In this document: positions 53,785 to 62,937 of the stretch, one piece after another
Layout of the letters: each line of letters starts with the position of its first letter
Position numbering within the stretch: position 1 is the first letter of the stretch
From: Longirhabdus pacifica
GTDB lineage: Bacteria > Bacillota > Bacilli > Paenibacillales > DSM-105158
Length of the DNA: 64,000 nt
Assembly (NCBI RefSeq): GCF_004115085.1
Contig: NZ_QXJP01000004.1
Location: 62,001 to 126,000, forward strand
Reading direction: 5' to 3'
Made by a program: the position numbers and the translations under genes
Notes under the pieces: generated by a model
Told to the model about the DNA's origin: nothing
The model's database searches: none
The model's input: the letters and a program-made list of their open reading frames with translations, nothing else

Positions 53785-55056
53785 ATGTTAGATATGAAAC
53801 GTATTCGCAAAGAACAAGCACAAGTGGAAGCTGCGCTAAAGAAACGTATGGATAACGTCGATCTCACACCGCTTGTTCAAATAGATGAAGAAAGAAGAGC
53901 ATACATTCAACAAGTAGAAAAATTGAAAATGGACAGGAACACTTTTTCAAAACAAATTGGAATGCTAAAAGGGGATACCGATGCTTCTGACCAACTGAAC
54001 AACATGAAGTCTTATATACAAAATGTGAATGAACAAATTACACAAATCGAAACAAAGTTGAAACATTGCGAAGAACAACAGCATGATATGATAGTACAGT
54101 TACCAAATATACCCGAAGATGATGTTCCTGCAGGTGGAAAAGAAAACAATCAGGTCATGAAGCAATGGGGAGAAAAACCTACCTTTGATTTTGAGTGGAA
54201 AGATCATATGGCACTTGCTAAAACATTACACATCATAGATTATGAACGCGGTGCTAAACTTGGAGGAAGCGGTCATTGGATGTATGCTTCGCAAGGGGCT
54301 CAATTGGAATGGGCGTTACTTAACTTTTTCATTGATACGCACATTAAAAATGGATATCAATTTATTTTACCACCACACATTTTAAATGAGCAGTGCGGTT
54401 ACAGTGCAGGTCAATTCCCCAAATTTAAAGAAGATGTTTTTTATACGGACGATCGTCAACACTTTTTATTACCAACCTCTGAAACTGCATTAGTCAATGT
54501 TCATCGTGACGAAATTGTACAACTTGAAACATTGCCAACAAAATATGTCGCCTATACTCCATGCTATCGGAGGGAAGCAGGAAGTTATGGTGCAAATGAA
54601 AGAGGCATGATACGCGGTCATCAGTTTAACAAGGTAGAATTAGTTCAACTTACGACCCCCCAGCAATCAGATGAAGCTTTGAATGAGATGCTGCATACAG
54701 CGGAACACTTAGTTCAACAATTAGAATTACATTACCAAGTTACAAAACTCGCTGCAAAAGATTGTAGTCATTCCATGGCAAAAACATTTGATGTGGAAGT
54801 GTGGATTCCAAGTATGAACGAATATAAAGAAGTCAGCTCTGCTTCTAATGCCAAGGATTATCAAGCAAGACGAGGCAACATACGGTTTAAAGAAGAAGGA
54901 AATGCAACACAGTATGTTCACACATTAAATGCTTCTGCACTAGCTACTAGTCGACTTGTACCTGCTTTATTAGAGCAGCATCAACAACAAGATGGTTCCG
55001 TTAAAGTACCTAAAGCGTTACACAAATGGCTTGGCTCAACCCTCTTATCTCACTGA
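53785..55056 (+). CDS. serS: Seryl-tRNA synthetase
   Basis: A class II synthetase of 423 residues: an N-terminal coiled-coil arm (about 30-100) that binds tRNA-Ser, then motif 2 (YTPCYRREAGSYG) and motif 3 (NASALATSRLVPALLE). SerS usually stands alone in Bacillus with its own T-box; sharing an operon with serA is notable. Whether it is the only SerS of the cell cannot be told here. Confidence 0.96.
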   Translation: MLDMKRIRKEQAQVEAALKKRMDNVDLTPLVQIDEERRAYIQQVEKLKMDRNTFSKQIGMLKGDTDASDQLNNMKSYIQNVNEQITQIETKLKHCEEQQHDMIVQLPNIPEDDVPAGGKENNQVMKQWGEKPTFDFEWKDHMALAKTLHIIDYERGAKLGGSGHWMYASQGAQLEWALLNFFIDTHIKNGYQFILPPHILNEQCGYSAGQFPKFKEDVFYTDDRQHFLLPTSETALVNVHRDEIVQLETLPTKYVAYTPCYRREAGSYGANERGMIRGHQFNKVELVQLTTPQQSDEALNEMLHTAEHLVQQLELHYQVTKLAAKDCSHSMAKTFDVEVWIPSMNEYKEVSSASNAKDYQARRGNIRFKEEGNATQYVHTLNASALATSRLVPALLEQHQQQDGSVKVPKALHKWLGSTLLSH

Positions 55057-55077
55057 GTACTAAAGGAGATCTAAAAA

Positions 55078-55902
55078 ATGAGTATTACCTTTATTGCTTT
55101 ACTGTTAATGATAGGTTACCTTTCCGCCGTTTTTGGCAGCATTGTCGGTCTAGGCGGCGGAATCATTATCATTCCATCTTTAATGTATTTAGCTCCAACT
55201 CTGTTAGATATAGAAATATCTCATCCTGTTGCTGTAGGGACTTCGATGGCTGTACTTATCGTTACCTCTTTGTCTTCTACACTGCAGTTTCGCAAGCAAA
55301 AAAGAGTAGATGAGAAAAGCGCTATCAGCTTCTTTGTCACTAGTGGACTTGCAGCCATGTTGGGAGCATCTGTTACCGCTCTGATGAATACGGCAACGTT
55401 TGAATTATCTTTCGGTATTTTTATGCTGTTTGTCTCGTTGCTACTTATATTTAAAAATAAATTTAACACGGCAAACATACACTGGAAGCAGCAAAAGACA
55501 TACATAGACGAACATGGACAATCCTTCACATATGGTCATAGTCATGCTGTAGCGATGTTGATCGGGTTACTTGTCGGATTTTTATCCGGGTTATTTGGCG
55601 TAGGCGGCGGCTCTTTGTTTGTACCCGCTATGATTATCTTATTCCGATATCCTCCCCATGTCGCAACAGCAACTTCGATGTTTATTATTTTTTTATCGGC
55701 TATTTTAGGCACGGTGTCACATTATTGGCAAGGGAATATCGATATCACCTTAGCACTGATACTTGCCGTTGGAGCATGGTTTGGGGGCATTACAGGAGCA
55801 AAAATTACTACAAGGATGAGCAGCAAAGCGCTGTTGTGGACGCTCCGCATCTCATTTCTTGTCATTGCCATACGGTTGATTATAAAAGGGATTCTCGCGT
55901 AA
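55078..55902 (+). CDS. TSUP-family (TauE/SafE) transporter
   Basis: A 274-residue membrane protein with about eight helices in two related halves, each with a Gly-rich motif (FGSIVGLGGGIIIIP and GLFGVGGGSLFVP). The family exports or takes up sulfite, sulfonates or other small anions. It lies 21 bases after serS and shares its terminator, so it is under the serine T-box. The substrate is unknown. Confidence 0.88.
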   Translation: MSITFIALLLMIGYLSAVFGSIVGLGGGIIIIPSLMYLAPTLLDIEISHPVAVGTSMAVLIVTSLSSTLQFRKQKRVDEKSAISFFVTSGLAAMLGASVTALMNTATFELSFGIFMLFVSLLLIFKNKFNTANIHWKQQKTYIDEHGQSFTYGHSHAVAMLIGLLVGFLSGLFGVGGGSLFVPAMIILFRYPPHVATATSMFIIFLSAILGTVSHYWQGNIDITLALILAVGAWFGGITGAKITTRMSSKALLWTLRISFLVIAIRLIIKGILA

Positions 55903-55944
55903 GCTCTACTCTCTAGATCATTTTTCTAGTGATAGATTTTAGGC

Positions 55945-55978
55945 ATACGAAAAGCGTAACCTTCGTTACGCTTTTTAT
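55945..55978 (+). terminator. Terminator of the ser operon
   Basis: AAAGCGTAAC cttc GTTACGCTTT, a 10-bp stem followed by a T-rich tail; it could also stop transcription on the other strand. Confidence 0.9.
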
Positions 55979-56039
55979 TTGCATCTCACATCATTTTGTT
56001 TCATACATAAAGCCTTTCATACATAAAGCAAGTGACATG

Positions 56040-57473
56040 CTACGATATTTTCTTGGGACATGCCGTAGGAATAATGAAGAAAAATGTACTTCCTTTCCCC
56101 ACTTCACTTACAATATCTACCGTGCCATGATGGGCTTCTATAATATTTCGCACAATAGAAAGTCCAAGTCCTGTTCCTGTATTGGAAGCTCTCGTCCTAG
56201 CTTTGTCTGCTTTATAGAAACGCTCAAATATATAAGGTAAATCACTTGGATCTATACCGGCTCCTTCGTCTGTCACAGCAATTTTGACCCCTTGTTTTCG
56301 GTTCAATGTATCGCTTTTTGCCCAAATGGTTATGTTTTTGCCTGATTGAGTGTGACGGAAAGCATTATCAATGAGATTAGTAAGTACTTGTTCTAGTCTG
56401 TCTTCATCAGCACATTCCAGTATAGGGAGGTCATCGTCGCAATCCAATTGCAACGTAATACCTTGCTCTTTCGCTAAGGTTTGAAACTTTCTCACGACTC
56501 TCTCCAGTAGCGCTGTTGTGTTGAGTTGTTGAAAATTCATTTCAACATAACCCGCTTCCATCCTCGCCAAATCAAGAAAATCATGCACTAATCTACTCAT
56601 GCGTTTCGATTCATCATTAATGACTTTCGCTAATTCTTGTCGTTCTTCATATGTACTTGCAATGTCATCCAGTAACGCTTCGCTATATCCTTGCATCATA
56701 GATAACGGGGTGCGCAACTCATGAGATACATTAGCAACAAAATCTTTCCTTAATTTTTCTAATTGTTCCTCTTCTGTAATGTTACGAAATACTGCGACAA
56801 CACCACGGACCATATTAAGGGAATATAGGGGAGTCATAACGACTGAATATGCATTGTTCGTTAAGTGTATTTTCGATGTTTTCTCTTTGCTTTCCCTTAC
56901 TACTTGCTTATACAAGTCAATGAGGGGAAGTGGAATATAGTTGGAATTGGAGGAAGCATTATCTCCTTTTCCTTCTTTCCAGAAACGGAGCATATCTTCT
57001 CCTTTTGGATTGGCTAACATTACTTTACCGTCGGCATCAAATGTAATGACGGCGTCATTCATGCTTCTTAAAATAGAGCCAAGTTGTTCTTTTTCGTGAC
57101 TTAAATCATGAATAGACTGCTCCATTTTGTGTGACATTTGATTGAAAGTTTGAGCTAACTTGCCCATTTCATCATTGGAACGGTACGGAACACGTATAGA
57201 GTAATCACCTTCCGCTATTGAATCCGCTGCTTTCTTCAATTCTAATAGCGGCTGTGTTATTTTGGTTGATAAAAAAAACGCAAAAAACGTGGAAAGCAGA
57301 AAACCAATAATACCAGTGTATATAAAAAGTCTTCGAATATCTAATTGTGCCTGCTCGTCCGTTTTAACATTAATATATTCTAACAAAAAGAAGCCTACAA
57401 TAATTAGCACGACTAATACAAGTCCTATAATGGTCATCCATAGCTTACCAACAACACTTTTGGTTAATTTCAC
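56040..57473 (-). CDS. resE: ResE-like sensor histidine kinase without external sensor domain
   Basis: A 477-residue kinase: helix 1 (about 12-31), a short external loop, helix 2 (about 48-68), HAMP, PAS (about 130-230), and the kinase core with SHELRTPLSMM, LIDNAFRHT, DEGAGI and GTGLGLSI. The N-terminus (MKLTKSVVGKLW) and its place after resD identify it as ResE. Bacillus subtilis ResE is about 110 residues longer; the missing part is the external domain. Signal sensing must rest on the PAS or membrane region. Confidence 0.9.
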   Translation of the reverse strand: MKLTKSVVGKLWMTIIGLVLVVLIIVGFFLLEYINVKTDEQAQLDIRRLFIYTGIIGFLLSTFFAFFLSTKITQPLLELKKAADSIAEGDYSIRVPYRSNDEMGKLAQTFNQMSHKMEQSIHDLSHEKEQLGSILRSMNDAVITFDADGKVMLANPKGEDMLRFWKEGKGDNASSNSNYIPLPLIDLYKQVVRESKEKTSKIHLTNNAYSVVMTPLYSLNMVRGVVAVFRNITEEEQLEKLRKDFVANVSHELRTPLSMMQGYSEALLDDIASTYEERQELAKVINDESKRMSRLVHDFLDLARMEAGYVEMNFQQLNTTALLERVVRKFQTLAKEQGITLQLDCDDDLPILECADEDRLEQVLTNLIDNAFRHTQSGKNITIWAKSDTLNRKQGVKIAVTDEGAGIDPSDLPYIFERFYKADKARTRASNTGTGLGLSIVRNIIEAHHGTVDIVSEVGKGSTFFFIIPTACPKKIS

Positions 57474-57474
57474 T

Positions 57475-58188
57475 TTATTTAGGCACCTCTAATTTATACC
57501 CTACACCCCACACGGTAGTAATCATATTCGCTGCTTCAGGAGAAATACGATTTAATTTTTCACGTAAACGCTTCACATGCGTGTCTACCGTTCTTAGATC
57601 ACCAAAGAACTCATAATTCCACACATCCCGCAGTAAATCTTCACGAGAATATACTTTGTCAGGAGCACTGCTAAGGAAGTGCAACAGTTCGTATTCCTTT
57701 GGAGTCAGACTAATTTCTACTCCATCAACGGTAACTCGGTGCGCATCATGCTCAATAACTAAATGTTCGAAAACAATACTGTTATTTGTCATTGTTTCTT
57801 TCGATAAATATGCTGTAGTAGAAGACCTGCGCAAAATCGCTTTGACACGATAAATGACTTCTCTTGGACTGAATGGTTTGACGACGTAATCGTCTGCACC
57901 TACTTCAAATCCTTGTACTCTGTTTGCTTCTTCCCCTTTTGCAGTCAACATAATAATTGGTGTTGACTTATGTTGCCTAATTCTTTCACACACTTCCACC
58001 CCATCAATACCAGGAAGCATGACATCTAATAAAATGAGTTCGTAATCTTCTTCTAATGCTTTTTGTACCGCAATTTCCCCGTCTTCCGCTTCTTCAATAT
58101 GAAATCCTTCTTTTTCAAGATACATCTTTAGAAGTCTGCGAATACGCTCCTCATCATCTACAACTAATATGCGTTGTTTTTCACTCAT
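57475..58188 (-). CDS. resD: Response regulator ResD
   Basis: An OmpR-type regulator of 238 residues. The receiver has VVDDEERIRR, phosphorylatable Asp in LLDVMLPG, and Lys in VVKPFSP. The winged-helix output domain follows (VDTHVKRLREKL). In Bacillus subtilis ResD activates respiratory genes, including qcrABC. ATG at 58188 or 58191 with GGATGGG upstream. resABC, which precede it in Bacillus subtilis, are absent. Confidence 0.94.
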   Translation of the reverse strand: MSEKQRILVVDDEERIRRLLKMYLEKEGFHIEEAEDGEIAVQKALEEDYELILLDVMLPGIDGVEVCERIRQHKSTPIIMLTAKGEEANRVQGFEVGADDYVVKPFSPREVIYRVKAILRRSSTTAYLSKETMTNNSIVFEHLVIEHDAHRVTVDGVEISLTPKEYELLHFLSSAPDKVYSREDLLRDVWNYEFFGDLRTVDTHVKRLREKLNRISPEAANMITTVWGVGYKLEVPK

Positions 58189-58357
58189 CATTACCCATCC
58201 TTTCCACTGCTGCAAAGGTGACCATCATGCATCGGTTCACCCATCTAGTGTTAACTTTGTACCATTGTAAATGAAATATTTTAACATTTGAACATTCCAT
58301 TCATATTTACCTTGATTATACCGATTGACATCCATCTTATAAAGATACATTTTGAAT

Positions 58358-59086
58358 TTAATGTGACTTGGAAGCTAATTTTTTCATCGATTTCACTTCT
58401 TGTTCACTTAGATGACGGTATTTGCCTCTAGATAAACCCTGTAAGGATAGTGGACCATAATTTACTCTTCTTAATTTTAACACGTCAGCGCGAATATGTT
58501 CTAACATTTTTCTTACTTGACGGTTTCTTCCTTCATGTATAATGATCGAAATAACGGATTGACTCATATCTGGCTGTACATCCGCATACTCTACTTCTGC
58601 TGGTGCTGTCATCTTCCCTTCCAGCATGATGCCTTGACGAAGCTTTTCCAAATCATTTCCGTGCGGCACACCTTTTACTACAGCATGATAGTGCTTCGGA
58701 ATTTTATACTTCGGATGCATCAGCATATTCGAGAATTCACCATCGTTTGTAAGCAGCAAAAGACCCTCGGTATCGTAATCTAGACGACCGATAGGATATA
58801 CCCTTTGTTTGACTTTCGTTAAATAATCTGTCACGACTTTTCTACCTTCAGGATCAGATATGCTAGATATTACCCCTTTTGGTTTATGAAACATAAGATA
58901 GATTTTTTCCTCAGAGCGAATAGGCTTGCCGTCCACTTTAATGATATCTTCCGTTACATCTACTTTCGTTCCAAGTTCACTAACAATTTCGTCGTTTACT
59001 TCGACTCTTCCTGCTAAAATAATCTGCTCACACTTTCTTCTGGATGCGATACCTGCTTGTGCGAGCACTTTTTGTAGTCTTTCCAT
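58358..59086 (-). CDS. rluB: 23S rRNA pseudouridine synthase RluB
   Basis: RluB makes a pseudouridine in 23S rRNA. An N-terminal S4 RNA-binding domain (LAQAGIASRRKCEQIIL) and the catalytic GRLDYDTEGLLLLTNDG motif with its Asp are present. Start at 59086 with GAGGTG upstream, 242 residues. It follows spmAB as in Bacillus. Confidence 0.96.
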   Translation of the reverse strand: MERLQKVLAQAGIASRRKCEQIILAGRVEVNDEIVSELGTKVDVTEDIIKVDGKPIRSEEKIYLMFHKPKGVISSISDPEGRKVVTDYLTKVKQRVYPIGRLDYDTEGLLLLTNDGEFSNMLMHPKYKIPKHYHAVVKGVPHGNDLEKLRQGIMLEGKMTAPAEVEYADVQPDMSQSVISIIIHEGRNRQVRKMLEHIRADVLKLRRVNYGPLSLQGLSRGKYRHLSEQEVKSMKKLASKSH

Positions 59087-59200
59087 GTTCACTTTCACCT
59101 CAAGTTATATCTTACCTATATATAACTAAAATCACAAGTCATTATGTATTTATTGCACTCTATCCATATATTACCCTCAGCATGAAGCAAAAACAAAGCT

Positions 59201-59734
59201 TCAAGCAAAAACAAGATAACAAATGGTCACTGCTGCCACAAAACCCACAAAATCCGAAATAAGACCTACTTTCAACGCATATTTCGTTTTACGTATTCCT
59301 ACAGCGCCAAAGTAAACGGTAAGGACATACAGTGTAGTATCTGTACTCCCTTGTACCGTTGATGCGATTCTACCGATGAAAGAGTCAGGTCCGAATACGT
59401 TCATGAGTTCGGATGTATAGGCCAGTGAGCCTGCTCCTGTAATCGGACGTAAAATCGCTAATGGCAGTACTTCTCCTGGCACACCTAACGGCGTCACGAT
59501 CGGTTTAATTGCTTCAATAAATAAATCCAGCGCCCCTGAAGCACGAAAACAGCTAATAGCGACCAGCATACCAACTAGATGTGGAATGATTTTAATCGCT
59601 GTTCCAAAACCATCTTGTGCCCCGTCTACAAACGATTCATACACCGGAACTTTTTTATATGCTGCATAAAGCGGAATGCCAACTATAATGATTGGAATTG
59701 CCCATATAGATATGGTGGTCACAATTGCATACAC
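59201..59734 (-). CDS. spmB: Spore maturation protein B
   Basis: SpmB, with SpmA, is needed for spore core dehydration. A 177-residue membrane protein with the nucleoside-recognition (Gate) motif pattern (QGSTDTTLYVLTVYFGAVG). The start is GTG at 59734, with GAGGCG in the 3' end of spmA 6 bases upstream; this matches the usual length. The frame upstream of it overlaps spmA and is not used. Confidence 0.93.
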   Translation of the reverse strand: MYAIVTTISIWAIPIIIVGIPLYAAYKKVPVYESFVDGAQDGFGTAIKIIPHLVGMLVAISCFRASGALDLFIEAIKPIVTPLGVPGEVLPLAILRPITGAGSLAYTSELMNVFGPDSFIGRIASTVQGSTDTTLYVLTVYFGAVGIRKTKYALKVGLISDFVGFVAAVTICYLVFA

Positions 59735-59736
59735 GA

Positions 59737-60330
59737 TTATCGCCTCACAGACTTCATTTCTTTCATTTGATACCATTTATCTACCGTAATGGCCGTCATG
59801 GTAGATATACAAGTCGCGATGATGGTCGTACCTACTATTTCTGCTGGCTGCAGCGACTCAAAACTCATACGGATCGCAATGATGGTCGTCGGTATCACCG
59901 TAATACTGGACGTATTCAAAGCTAACAACGTACACATGGCCGCGCTTGCTGTCTGGGAATGTTGATTTAATTTTTGTAATTCCTGCATCGCTTTCAATCC
60001 CATCGGCGTAGCAGCATTTCCTAACCCCAGCATATTAGCGCTCATGTTGGATAGAATATATCCCATAGCGGGATGATCCTTTGGCACTGAAGGAAACAAC
60101 CAAGATACGATTGGCCTTAATAATTTAGCCAACTTATGTAGTAATCCTGCATCTTCTGCTATCCTCATCATACCTAGCCAAAACACTAGTACACTAATGA
60201 GTCCAAAACATATCGTAACAGCAGTTTTTGCACCTTCGAAAACGGCTTCTGTCATTTGTTCTATGTTTCCCTGCAGGATGGCGACAATAAAGCTTACGAC
60301 GATAAAGAACAACCATATAAAATTAACCAT
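59737..60330 (-). CDS. spmA: Spore maturation protein A
   Basis: A 197-residue membrane protein; partner of SpmB. GLGNAATPMGLKAMQEL and NTSSITVIPTTIIAIR are family signatures. ATG at 60330 with GAGGAG upstream. It lies 19 bases after dacB, in the sigma-E-controlled dacB-spmA-spmB unit. Confidence 0.95.
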   Translation of the reverse strand: MVNFIWLFFIVVSFIVAILQGNIEQMTEAVFEGAKTAVTICFGLISVLVFWLGMMRIAEDAGLLHKLAKLLRPIVSWLFPSVPKDHPAMGYILSNMSANMLGLGNAATPMGLKAMQELQKLNQHSQTASAAMCTLLALNTSSITVIPTTIIAIRMSFESLQPAEIVGTTIIATCISTMTAITVDKWYQMKEMKSVRR

Positions 60331-60348
60331 GTTCAAAACTCCTCTAGG

Positions 60349-61488
60349 CTACCGACTACCAGTCAGTACCACTTGTAACGTCTTCATCCATTTCCCTATG
60401 CCACTATCGCTGTTTTCATCAACAGAGAGTGAAGCAGAGGCAGGTTTCATTTGCTCTTTGTCTTGTTGTATTATGTTTAATGGCACATTGCCAATATGGT
60501 GACCTTTCAAATAGAAGTTTATTTTCCCTCTTTTTCCTAAACGATAAGATAAGGATGCTTTATCTTCTAAATCAATATCATATTTCACTTGTGAAAGTTC
60601 ACTTTCTGTTAATGGATAGTAAAATGATTGCGAAGGTATGTATTGATTTTCGATAGGGTTGCTATCTTCTTCCACTAGTGAACGTAATGGATATGTTTCA
60701 AATCCATAATTTAATAAGTTCGCATGATCCACCCAATCATTGGGGTCATTTAACGTAACGACAGCCAGCTGCTGATTGTTTCTCGTCGCTGAAGAAATTA
60801 AACACCTTCTAGCGCTTACGGTATAGCCTGTTTTCACCCCATCTGAACCTTCGTAACGGGATAACATTTTGTTTTTATTACGCCAAATCATATCCCAGTC
60901 TTCTTCAGGGTCTGGAACTCGGACTGATTTGGTTTTCACGATATTTTGAAATGCTTCATTTTTCAGTGCATAGGCCGTTAATTTCGCAACGTCTTTGGAG
61001 GTAGATAAATGTCCATCTGCATCTAAACCATGAGGATTTTTAAATGTACTGTTCTCCATGCCAAGTTCTGTAGCTTTCTCATTCATTAAGTAAACAAACC
61101 CATCTAAGGAGCCACCTACATGTTCTGCAATGGCAACGGCAGCATCATTGCCTGATCGGAGCATGAGTCCGTATAATAAATGTTCTAAACTCATTTCATC
61201 TCCCGTCTGCAAATAAATAGAAGAACCTTCTACTCCTTCTGCATTACGTGACACTGTTACTTTGTCAGATAAATCTCCATGTTCTATTGCCACAATCGCG
61301 GTCATCACTTTCGTTAAACTTGCAATTCTCATCCGTTTATCTGCGTTACGCTCATATAAAACCCTGCCTGAAGTCACATCTATTAGTACAGCTGACTCAG
61401 CATGAATGTGGATTCCCTCTGCTTGTATCCACGACGAAGGGACGAGCAACATCATAACGATTGTGATCAAACCTATTTTCTTTCTCAC
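60349..61488 (-). CDS. dacB: Sporulation D-alanyl-D-alanine carboxypeptidase DacB
   Basis: A penicillin-binding protein (PBP5*-type) that trims cortex peptidoglycan. Signal peptide at residues 1-23; catalytic SLTK, SGN and KTGYT motifs are complete. The C-terminal domain follows, without a clear membrane anchor helix. Length 379 matches Bacillus subtilis DacB. GTG start at 61488 with AGGAGGAT upstream. A sigma-E promoter lies about 75-95 bases before it. Confidence 0.95.
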   Translation of the reverse strand: MRKKIGLITIVMMLLVPSSWIQAEGIHIHAESAVLIDVTSGRVLYERNADKRMRIASLTKVMTAIVAIEHGDLSDKVTVSRNAEGVEGSSIYLQTGDEMSLEHLLYGLMLRSGNDAAVAIAEHVGGSLDGFVYLMNEKATELGMENSTFKNPHGLDADGHLSTSKDVAKLTAYALKNEAFQNIVKTKSVRVPDPEEDWDMIWRNKNKMLSRYEGSDGVKTGYTVSARRCLISSATRNNQQLAVVTLNDPNDWVDHANLLNYGFETYPLRSLVEEDSNPIENQYIPSQSFYYPLTESELSQVKYDIDLEDKASLSYRLGKRGKINFYLKGHHIGNVPLNIIQQDKEQMKPASASLSVDENSDSGIGKWMKTLQVVLTGSR

Positions 61489-61556
61489 CTATATCCAATC
61501 CTCCTGTACTACAAGTCATTTGTTATATCATGACGTGATGTTGTTCCTTTTTTTCA

Positions 61557-61584
61557 TATATATGCTTATCCACTTCCAATATGT
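61557..61584 (-). promoter_or_regulatory. Sigma-E promoter of dacB-spmA-spmB
   Basis: ACATATT (61584-61578), 13 bases, CATATATA (61564-61557) on the minus strand, the same geometry as the spoIVA promoter. dacB is a sigma-E gene in Bacillus subtilis. Confidence 0.75.
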
Positions 61585-61588
61585 TTCC

Positions 61589-61623
61589 ATAAAAAAAAGA
61601 TGTCCCTATTAGAGACACCTTGA
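61589..61623 (-). terminator. Terminator after gerW
   Basis: AAGGTGTC / GGACATCTT type stem of 8 bp with a T run of eight on the minus strand, between gerW and the dacB promoter. Confidence 0.85.
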
Positions 61624-61665
61624 CTCATGTTGTCATATGTGAAAATAAAAAATGAAACAAAACTT

Positions 61666-62094
61666 TTACATTACACCAGTCGAGTGATCCTGTTTATCTC
61701 CCTTAGAAAACACTTCTTGAAGTTTATCTACCATACGGGGAGCTGAATCAATGATGCGATCCATCAGGTGCGTTTGATTATCTAGAGGTACGACTTGTAC
61801 TCCTTCTTTGCCAACCACTAAAAAGGCAATAGGTGTAATAGAGACGCCGCCACCGCTCCCACCACCAAATGGTAAAGCGGGTTGCTCTTCACTTTCTGCT
61901 TGCTGCTGTTCCCCATTCATTTGATAGTCGCTTCCGCCAGCAACAAATCCGAAACCGACTTTGGAAATAGGCATAATGACACTACTTCCATCTGGTGTTT
62001 GAACTGGATTACCTACAATCGTATTTACATCAACCATTTCCTTGATGTTCGCCAATGCAGTTTCCATCAAGTCTCCAATTGGATGATCTGTCAA
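61666..62094 (-). CDS. gerW: Spore germination protein GerW (YtfJ)
   Basis: A 142-residue protein of the YtfJ/GerW family. HPIGDLMETALANIKEMVDVNTIVG at the N-terminus and the Gly-rich FGGGSGGGVSITPIAFLVV are typical. In Bacillus subtilis it is forespore-made and needed for normal germination. The start is a TTG at 62094 with a full AGGAGGT 7 bases upstream; an ATG at 62124 lacks a site. Confidence 0.92.
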   Translation of the reverse strand: MTDHPIGDLMETALANIKEMVDVNTIVGNPVQTPDGSSVIMPISKVGFGFVAGGSDYQMNGEQQQAESEEQPALPFGGGSGGGVSITPIAFLVVGKEGVQVVPLDNQTHLMDRIIDSAPRMVDKLQEVFSKGDKQDHSTGVM

Positions 62095-62169
62095 AAAATA
62101 TACCTCCTTCATCAACCATTGCAAGTTTTATACTTCCTTATCGTTCCCATAGTTCCACCGCGATATGTG

Positions 62170-62868
62170 TTAATGATCTGGAATTTGTTTGGGGTGTATG
62201 AATAACTTCCAAATCGTTTTTCGATCTGAGCTTTTTATCAACCTCCAAAGCAGAAGGACAAACATTTTACATAAAAAAAACAGACGATAGTGCATCACTA
62301 CGTTGATGTCTGTTTTAAATACATTTGCATTGTATTGAGGAGTGACCGTAATCTTAGGCTCTTTTTCCCAACATACTAGCGAAGTGCCTACCCCGATAAC
62401 TGCACTTTTCATGGTCCACATTACCCCTGTGCTAAGGGAGGTATAGACTGCATCGCGAAAACCAATTTTCGTTTGCCAAAGCAATGTTGTAATATGAATA
62501 TGGCGCAAAGCATCGATAAGTAGTTCTCTAATGTTGAACGTATGCTTTACCATGAAGCGAAGACGATCCATAAATAGGTGTATCGTATCCATATCAATAT
62601 CCAACTCGTTTTTTACTTTGTCGGTTGTTTGATTGAACTGCTCCTTCTTTTTACTTACTTTAAGCAGCAGTCCTCTTTTTAACCCTTCCCACTCCAACTT
62701 GGGGACATCATACTTTCGCTTGACTAGTCCATACAACGCCTTTATTTCTAATTTTATAAGATCATTTTTATCATCTTTTTTAAAGTGAAACGTGATATGT
62801 ATAAGACTACATAGTGCAATGACAACCAAAACGAGCAGCACAATAGAAATGAGGACAAACCAAAGCAT
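62170..62868 (-). CDS. ytfI: DUF2953 membrane protein YtfI
   Basis: A 232-residue protein with one N-terminal membrane helix (about 3-27) and a long region with basic coiled character, matching DUF2953/YtfI, which precedes ytfJ. The function is unknown. Its ribosome site AAGGAG is the 3' arm of a hairpin followed by seven T. Confidence 0.85.
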   Translation of the reverse strand: MLWFVLISIVLLVLVVIALCSLIHITFHFKKDDKNDLIKLEIKALYGLVKRKYDVPKLEWEGLKRGLLLKVSKKKEQFNQTTDKVKNELDIDMDTIHLFMDRLRFMVKHTFNIRELLIDALRHIHITTLLWQTKIGFRDAVYTSLSTGVMWTMKSAVIGVGTSLVCWEKEPKITVTPQYNANVFKTDINVVMHYRLFFLCKMFVLLLWRLIKSSDRKTIWKLFIHPKQIPDH

Positions 62869-62876
62869 ATAAAAAA

Positions 62877-62931
62877 ACTCCTTAGTAAGAAAGATAGATA
62901 AGTATGTATACCTATAGCTTCTCCAAGGAGT
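62877..62931 (-). promoter_or_regulatory. Hairpin overlapping the ytfI ribosome site
   Basis: ACTCCTT pairs with AAGGAGT over a 41-base loop, followed by T7 and then the ytfI ATG. The 3' arm is the ribosome site. It may be a weak terminator after scpB or a translation switch. Confidence 0.45.
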
Positions 62932-62937
62932 AAAATA

